The notes below the pieces were generated by a model that searched no databases, had not been told where the DNA came from, and saw only the letters and a list, made by a program, of their open reading frames with translations. Positions 59,208 to 64,000 of a stretch of DNA of 64,000 bases are shown piece after piece. The stretch comes from Bacillota bacterium (lineage in GTDB: Bacteria; Bacillota; Clostridia; Christensenellales; SZUA-584), in NCBI GenBank assembly GCA_023410475.1, contig JAEYPS010000039.1, positions 1-64,000 on the forward strand. Direction: 5' to 3'. A program made the translations under genes and the position numbers. Every line of letters starts with the position of its first letter. Position 1 is the stretch's first letter.

Positions 59208-60599
59208 ATGGAATTTGAGATATACCGCGGCTCGGACACGCCGCTGTCCCGCCAGATCTACAGCCACATCCGAGAGGGCATACACAGCGGAAGGCTGCCC
59301 TCGGGCACGAGGCTGCCTTCCACGCGCGCTCTCGCCGCGTCACTCGCGGTATCGCGCAGCACGGTCTGCGAAGCTTACGACATGCTTGCCGCCGAGGGGT
59401 TTACGGACAGCCGTCCGGGCGCGCCCACAACGGTAAGGGAAGGCCTTTTGCTCGAACCGCCTGATACCGCGGCAAAGCGTGAATACGAAACCAACCCGCC
59501 CGTTCTTGCCGATTTCACCACCGGGAGGCCCGACCTTCGCGAGTTTCCCATGAGCCTGTGGCTGAAATCGTTAGCAGCCGCCATGAGCCGCCTCGATTAC
59601 AGGGAGTCGGGCTACAGGGGCCCTCAGGGGCTGTTAGCGCTGCGGGAAGAGATAGCGTCGTGGATGTACCGCAGCCGCGGCATAACGGCCTGCCCCGACG
59701 ACATTTTTATAACGAGCGGAGCCACGCAGGCGCTCTGCCTCATTGCGGGCATACTACGAGCGCCGGGAGGAAAGGCCGTCGTCGAAGACCCGGGCGTCGC
59801 GGGCGTATTGGAGATGCTTTTGTATATGGGCTTTGAATTACAGCCTGTTCCGGTCGACGGCCACGGTATGGTAACGGACGGGCTTTCGCTGAAAGACGCC
59901 CGTGTTGTCTACCTTACCCCCTCCCACCAGTTTCCTCTGGGCGGTATACTGACCGCCGACAGGCGCGCGGCATTGGTGCGTCTCGCGCGCGAGAGCGGCG
60001 TTTATATTGTGGAGGACGACTACGACAGCGAGTTCCGCCATGCCGGAGCTCCCGTATCGCCTCTCTACTCTCTCGACCCCCGTCGCGTAATATACGTGGG
60101 CACGTTCAGCAAGCTGCTGTTTCCCGCGCTGCGCGTCGGCTACGTTATACTCCCCCGCGAACATCACGATATGTGGCGGCGGCTGAAGATCTACGCCGAC
60201 GTGCAGAACCCGGTGTGCGAGCAGGCAGCGCTTTCCGATTTCCTCAAAACGCGCAAGCTCGACAGGCACATACACCGCATGCGCAGGCTGTACGGCAAGA
60301 GGCGCGAGGCGCTTCTGTCTGCGCTTTCCGAGTTCTTCGGCGACGGGTGGCAGGCGCAGGGCGACGCGGCCGGCCTTCACGCGGCTATATCGTTTCCCGG
60401 AATGAGGTTTGGAGAGGATTTTTCAAAGCTTGCAAGAGAAAGCGGCATACGCATCGCAACGGCGGAGATCCACGCTGTGAGAAAAGGGCTTCACGACAAT
60501 ACGCTTCTGCTGGGTTACGGCCATCTTGACGAGCAGGAGATTTATAAGGGAGTGATACTGCTTAAGGAGTTTATGGTGAAGAGTGGGTATTGCAGGTAG
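59208..60599 (+). CDS. MocR-type PLP-dependent transcriptional regulator
   Basis: The 463-aa fusion has a GntR winged helix (LSRQIYSHIREGIHSGRLPSGTRLPSTRALAASLAVSRSTVCEAYDML in residues 12-60, in part RLPSTRALAASLAVSRSTV) and an aspartate-aminotransferase-like domain (about 100-460) with the PLP lysine in GTFSKLLFPALRVGY and DDYDSEFRH. MocR proteins sense PLP, amino acids or related ligands. It lies divergent to the EamA exporter. ATG 59208 follows TTGGAGG. Confidence 0.93.
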   Translation: MEFEIYRGSDTPLSRQIYSHIREGIHSGRLPSGTRLPSTRALAASLAVSRSTVCEAYDMLAAEGFTDSRPGAPTTVREGLLLEPPDTAAKREYETNPPVLADFTTGRPDLREFPMSLWLKSLAAAMSRLDYRESGYRGPQGLLALREEIASWMYRSRGITACPDDIFITSGATQALCLIAGILRAPGGKAVVEDPGVAGVLEMLLYMGFELQPVPVDGHGMVTDGLSLKDARVVYLTPSHQFPLGGILTADRRAALVRLARESGVYIVEDDYDSEFRHAGAPVSPLYSLDPRRVIYVGTFSKLLFPALRVGYVILPREHHDMWRRLKIYADVQNPVCEQAALSDFLKTRKLDRHIHRMRRLYGKRREALLSALSEFFGDGWQAQGDAAGLHAAISFPGMRFGEDFSKLARESGIRIATAEIHAVRKGLHDNTLLLGYGHLDEQEIYKGVILLKEFMVKSGYCR

Positions 60600-60621
60600 T
60601 TTGTGCATATCGGTAAATAAA

Positions 60622-60644
60622 AAAAGGGGCGGTCTCCCGCCTTC
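60622..60644. terminator. Terminator between convergent MocR and NlpC genes
   Basis: A GGCGG/CCGCC-type stem at 60628-60641 with TTTTTTT on the minus strand ends the phage-like transcript; the plus-strand side is weaker. Confidence 0.65.
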
Positions 60645-60656
60645 TCGTTTATACGC

Positions 60657-60681
60657 AGGGGCGGACTACTCTATCCGCCCG
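60657..60681. repeat. Intergenic GC-rich hairpin repeat
   Basis: AGGGGCGGA-N8-TCCGCCCG forms a hairpin and shares its AGGGGCGG arm with the repeat at 46965. The remaining bases to 60763 hold nothing I recognise. Confidence 0.5.
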
Positions 60682-60763
60682 TTTCATATGCTCCTTTGCC
60701 GTTTACGGCTCACGCTTGCCTGTGCTTACTATGCTCATGCTCACAGCTGCGGCACCCGCTCAG

Positions 60764-61669
60764 TTACCCAATCAGCCTGTCCCACACGTCCCGAGTCACT
60801 ATGCCGTCAGCCTTTATGCACTGCGCCTTCTGAAACGATATTACCGCTTTCTCGGTGTTCGGCCCGAACGCGCCGTCTATTCCCTTAGGGTCGTGCCCCT
60901 TCAATGTAAGCGCCTTTTGAGCTTCCCTAACGTCGTCGCCGCGCATGACCGGGCTTACCCTTTTAAGCGTCCTCGTAAAGCCGGGTATCACCTTTGCTTT
61001 TGCGAACACCTTTAGCCTGCCGAATCTGTTCCACGCCGTCTTATTGAACGGTTCGCGCACGACACCCCAGTCCCTTCCTTTCGCGTGTACGACGGTGCCG
61101 TCCCCCATATAGATCCCGCAGTGATATATCCTGCTGCTCGTGGTGTACTTTTTGAATACAAGGTCGCCTGCGCACAGGTCGTTTTTGCCTATAGCGTCGC
61201 AGATCGTATAGTATATCCCGTTCGCGGTAAGATCGCGGTCAACATATCTGTTGTCAAGCAGGTACGCTATGACAAGCCCGCTGCAGTCATAGCCTGTAAG
61301 AGGCCCTCCGCTTTTTAAATGCTTCTCGTAAGCGCTGAGCGCACGCTTATAGTTAGAGTCGTCTTTCTCGAGCTTTCTTATCAGCGCGGGAGTCATCTTC
61401 TGCCCCTGCGCTCCCGAGACATACAGGCAGCCCGTCCTCGACGCGGAGTATGCCAGAAATTTAACTATCTCTCCGGCTGCTTTTTCCCATTCCTGCGCGT
61501 CTACAAGATGCGCGCAGTCTTTCTTTTTTATGAGCACCAGTATATACGCAATCACAGCTCCGGTTTCTGTCTGAGAGAGTACAAGCGCGCTCTCGCCGCA
61601 CTCGAGCCGGCCAATAAGCTTGCTTGCGTCTTCAGAGTATACAGGAATTCTTGCGGCCGCGATTTTCAT
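60764..61669 (-). CDS. NlpC/P60 peptidoglycan hydrolase with peptidoglycan-binding domain (endolysin)
   Basis: The 301-aa enzyme has an N-terminal SH3-like or phage-specific part (about residues 1-65), an NlpC/P60 peptidase with the nucleophile in YDCSGLVIAYLLD (about 125-137), DLVFKKY, and the HCGIYMGDGTVVHAKG His region, and a C-terminal PG_binding_1 domain (VMRGDDVREAQKAL, IDGAFGPNTEKAVISFQKAQ). It cuts peptide stems in the cell wall. AGGAGGG precedes the start. The upstream genes are phage-like, so it is likely an endolysin; the domain order is typical. Confidence 0.92.
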   Translation of the reverse strand: MKIAAARIPVYSEDASKLIGRLECGESALVLSQTETGAVIAYILVLIKKKDCAHLVDAQEWEKAAGEIVKFLAYSASRTGCLYVSGAQGQKMTPALIRKLEKDDSNYKRALSAYEKHLKSGGPLTGYDCSGLVIAYLLDNRYVDRDLTANGIYYTICDAIGKNDLCAGDLVFKKYTTSSRIYHCGIYMGDGTVVHAKGRDWGVVREPFNKTAWNRFGRLKVFAKAKVIPGFTRTLKRVSPVMRGDDVREAQKALTLKGHDPKGIDGAFGPNTEKAVISFQKAQCIKADGIVTRDVWDRLIG

Positions 61670-61679
61670 ATTAACCCTC

Positions 61680-62350
61680 CTAAAATACCGTCTTGAACGG
61701 GCCTCCCTTTACGGCCGCTATCTTCATTCCGGTTACGTTTTTAAACGCCCCGCTTTTTACGGGCGCTATCTTCATGCTCAGCATGGTTTTATTTATAGCC
61801 TGTTTGCCGGGAGCGATCCATACCGGCATACGGTAACTGATCTCAATATACGGCCGATACGTTTCCCCCCGCTCCTTTGTAAAAAACTGCTTTCTTTTTT
61901 CATAAAGGCTTTCGTTTGCCTGCAGCAGCATAATCCCGTGACAGACGCGGTCGTTTTCAACAATGTCTTTTACAAGGCCTGTAATACAAAGCTGCGGGAG
62001 CCGTTCGCGTTCCCGCTGAGTGTCAGCGCAGCCTGCGCTGTCTCCGTAGCCGCAGGCTGGTTTGCGTAGGTCACCGTGTTTTCGCTCCAAGCTCCGGTAA
62101 TACATCTTGCATAGAACGTCAGCGTATTGGAGTATGCGTTTTCCGAATAATCCTGATATAGGTAAAGCACAGCGCTGTCAATGATCGTATTGCTCACAGG
62201 CGAAAAATCAAACTTCAGAAGTATCCTGTCAATCTGCTGCCCGCTCATCCTGCCGACAGGCATGAAATCTTTCGTATAATACTCTGTGCTGTGCTGATCC
62301 GTACTGCGGATATTCGTGTCCCCTGTTGCCTTAATAGTTGCGGCCGGCAT
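61680..62350 (-). pseudogene. Frameshifted DNRLRE-domain structural protein
   Basis: From ATG 62350 (AAGGGGTGA upstream) a DNRLRE-like domain is readable (TDNIRST, RILLKFDFSPVSNTIIDSAVLYLYQ, ITGAWSENTVTYANQPA) until a stop near 61970. The expected continuation TGLVKDIVENDRVCHG...PYIEISY occurs in another frame. Adding one base between 61986 and 61987 restores SFDITGLVKDIVEN and one frame of about 223 codons down to 61680. The tail holds two 14-residue repeats (MKIAPVKSGAFKNV and MKIAAVKGGPFKTV). It is either a true one-base deletion or a sequencing error. Confidence 0.75.
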
Positions 62351-62361
62351 ATAATCACCCC

Positions 62362-63183
62362 TTACGCCTGATACTGTATATACAGCGTGCCTGCGGGGTA
62401 ACTGCCTGCAGAGGGCGCGGGGCCAGTGCCGTAAACAACAGGGCACAGCTGCACGGGTATACAGCCGGCAACGTTAAGCATTAGCTTATCGTTGGAGTTA
62501 TTGTATGAAATAGTGTCACCGGTAGCCATGGTTATAGACGATACCTGTCCCAGTTTTTCTGTATTCACAGCTTCATTCGCTATCTTATCGCTTGTAACAG
62601 CGTTTGCGGCTATTTTTGTTGAAATTACAGCTCCAGATAATATTTTATTTTCATTTATCTGATTATCCGCAATTTTATCTCCAGTAATAGATAAATTTGT
62701 TAGGCTATTTCCATCCACAGCATCAGCTGCGATTTTATCGCTTGTTATAGATCCCGAAGCAATTTTGTCACTAGTAATTGCTCCATCAATTATTTTTGTA
62801 GTTGTAACCGCATTTGCAGCAATTTTAATATCTGTTACGGCATCATCTTGTATTTTATCAGTAGACACTGTATTATTGCCAGGAACAGCAAGTCCATTTG
62901 TAACGTTAAAAATTGTTGCTGCCAGGCTAGCTATTTGTGACCATACAGTGTTACCCGCCAGATTCTGAATTTCTGCACTTCCTATTCTTTCTGACCCACT
63001 TGCAGATGTAATGCTGCTGTGTAATTGAGCTATCAATATATTGTTTATATAGTTTTTTATTTGATCGGATATACCCTGTATACTGTTCCTCGCCTCCGAT
63101 TCGCTCAGCGGCGTTGCAGGATAAGCATCCCTGTCATTAAGCCCTTTTTCCGGTGTAAATGCCATCTTTGTAAAATTAGCCAT
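62362..63183 (-). CDS. Repeat-rich tail-fibre-like protein
   Basis: The 273-aa product, from ATG 63183 with AAAGGTGA upstream, has a helical start, then a middle of about ten hexapeptide-like repeats of the form T-S-DKIA (AITSDKIASGSITSDKIAADAV, AISTKIAANAVTSDKIANEAV in part), typical of phage fibre shafts, and a short C-terminal domain. It starts 8 nt before the end of the upstream gene (overlap) and stops 12 nt before the DNRLRE gene. A role in a phage-type structure is inferred. Confidence 0.75.
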   Translation of the reverse strand: MANFTKMAFTPEKGLNDRDAYPATPLSESEARNSIQGISDQIKNYINNILIAQLHSSITSASGSERIGSAEIQNLAGNTVWSQIASLAATIFNVTNGLAVPGNNTVSTDKIQDDAVTDIKIAANAVTTTKIIDGAITSDKIASGSITSDKIAADAVDGNSLTNLSITGDKIADNQINENKILSGAVISTKIAANAVTSDKIANEAVNTEKLGQVSSITMATGDTISYNNSNDKLMLNVAGCIPVQLCPVVYGTGPAPSAGSYPAGTLYIQYQA

Positions 63184-63188
63184 AGTAA

Positions 63189-64000
63189 TCACCTTTTTAC
63201 CTTTCTGTTACCGTAATACGTCAGACGCAGCCCCGAAAGTCCCACGCCTCGCCCGATGTCGCTTCCCGACACCTTAACCTGAACATATGATACTTTTTTG
63301 ATTCCCAGGCGCATCGAGAATGTCTTTGCATACTTTATCGTCTCCCATGTAAATGCACGCCAGTTAAAATCGCTCCAGCTGAACGACTTTATGTCGAAAT
63401 CCCTCGATACTATTTCATCCGTATCCTCACTGCCAACAGTGACGCTTACTTTGATGTTGCCGTCTGGAGAGAAGCTGGGATAAGCAAACATAAATGTTTT
63501 AAGCTCTTCAGGGCGGCCAAGGTCAAAAGCCTTGCTTAAAAAATAAGCGTCTATGGGTTTGCCAAAATCGTCTTTGGCGTTTGTAAGCCCGGCTATGCCA
63601 TTCTCCGCTCCATAATAGAGCTTCTGTCCCGCACAAAAAACATCGGCATTAATATTGCTGAATCTGTACCACGCAAGCCGTTTTTGCGCCTGTTCGTAAT
63701 CCGAGTAATTATAGTACGGCGTCTGCTCATAATCCCAAAGATAAACTCTGCCGTTTACGCACAGCCAGTAATACCGTTCATAATCACATGAACACGCCTG
63801 CTCAAGCCCGCTCTCCATGAGCAGAAGGCTGTTTACGTTGGCGGACAGCGGTTTTATCAGATCCTCACGCTCGTTGCTGGTGGATATGAGCATATACACG
63901 CCGCTCCTTGTATTCGCAAAAACAAGGCGGTTGTCGATTAGCTGTATGCTGCCTGGTATATCGCAGCCTATCACGCTGTTGCATTCTCGTACCGGAAAAA
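63189..64000 (-). CDS. Phage-like structural protein, 5' end beyond the window
   Basis: The frame is open from the window edge to the stop at 63189 (at least 269 aa). A GTG at 63974 is internal, since reading continues upstream of it (FPVRECNSV). The protein is beta-rich with repeated Trp/Tyr strands (VYMLISTSN, YYWLCVNGRVYLWDY, FSWSDFNWRAFTWETI) and ends in a Lys/Arg tail. It resembles the beta-propeller or collar/tail proteins of phages, but I cannot name it. It is the first visible gene of the tail fibre/DNRLRE/lysin block. Confidence 0.6.
   Translation of the reverse strand, partial: FPVRECNSVIGCDIPGSIQLIDNRLVFANTRSGVYMLISTSNEREDLIKPLSANVNSLLLMESGLEQACSCDYERYYWLCVNGRVYLWDYEQTPYYNYSDYEQAQKRLAWYRFSNINADVFCAGQKLYYGAENGIAGLTNAKDDFGKPIDAYFLSKAFDLGRPEELKTFMFAYPSFSPDGNIKVSVTVGSEDTDEIVSRDFDIKSFSWSDFNWRAFTWETIKYAKTFSMRLGIKKVSYVQVKVSGSDIGRGVGLSGLRLTYYGNRKVKR

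Noticed and set aside
1..64000. CRISPR arrays, tRNA and rRNA genes
   Set aside because: While reading the intergenic regions I found no regularly spaced repeats, no tRNA-like CCA-ended cloverleaf and no rRNA segments. A covariance scan would be needed to exclude a tRNA fully.

Overview
The window looks like chromosome of an anaerobic, spore-forming member of the Clostridia, possibly near Christensenellales (an inference from gene content only). The evidence is an electron-bifurcating-type [FeFe] hydrogenase, a clostridial two-subunit serine dehydratase, two CotF-like spore coat loci, a clostridial-type complete aromatic operon and firmicute-style GGAGG ribosome binding sites. Most of the DNA has moderate to high GC. 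A stretch at about 12.6-14.8 kb is clearly AT-rich.

Layout. 0-0.6 kb: rplS with its own promoter. 0.65-9.1 kb: one operon for the whole route from DAHP to prephenate and onward to Phe and Tyr (aroF, tyrA, aroB, aroA, aroC, pheA, an aroE-aroK fusion, aroQ). It is preceded by a promoter, an unannotated 38-codon leader peptide rich in Phe and Tyr codons and an intrinsic terminator, which together form a classical attenuator. 9.1-12.6 kb: PadR/DUF1700/DUF4097 envelope cluster. 12.6-14.8 kb: AT-rich island with a voltage-gated K+ channel, a RelE/HigB-HTH toxin-antitoxin pair and gene remnants. 14.8-24.8 kb: two pairs of small coat proteins flank recX, birA, an S58 peptidase, acpS, nnr, a BlaI-type repressor with a peptidase-less BlaR1-like partner, and serine dehydratase. 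25-28.8 kb: hydrogenase subunits. 29.2-30.3 kb: ACT protein and methyltransferase.

30.5-38.7 kb holds phage-like genes on the minus strand. Two large proteins carry toxin-like C-terminal domains (a 1349-aa protein and a 638-aa protein with an HTHP metallopeptidase-like motif). Each is followed by a small candidate immunity gene, and a LysM protein and a holin-like protein lie between them. The 1349-aa protein and the LysM protein share a homologous module. This is the best candidate for an undescribed system: polymorphic toxins built on phage ejection-type proteins. A second phage-like block, with NlpC/P60 lysin, a frameshifted DNRLRE protein, a repeat fibre and a structural protein cut by the window edge, lies on the same strand at 60.7-64 kb.

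Between them (38.9-60.6 kb) are ordinary chromosomal genes: a QueG-like Fe-S protein, AIM24, a polar amino-acid ABC transporter, mgsA, an EAL-HDOD protein, murF, ddl, hydrolase and small proteins, a GNAT acetyltransferase behind a terminator-bearing leader, a TetR-controlled membrane protein, MATE, PAP2, PlsC, a DUF2975/HTH/lipoprotein operon, and an EamA exporter divergent from a MocR regulator. All assignments come from reading motifs; no database search was run.
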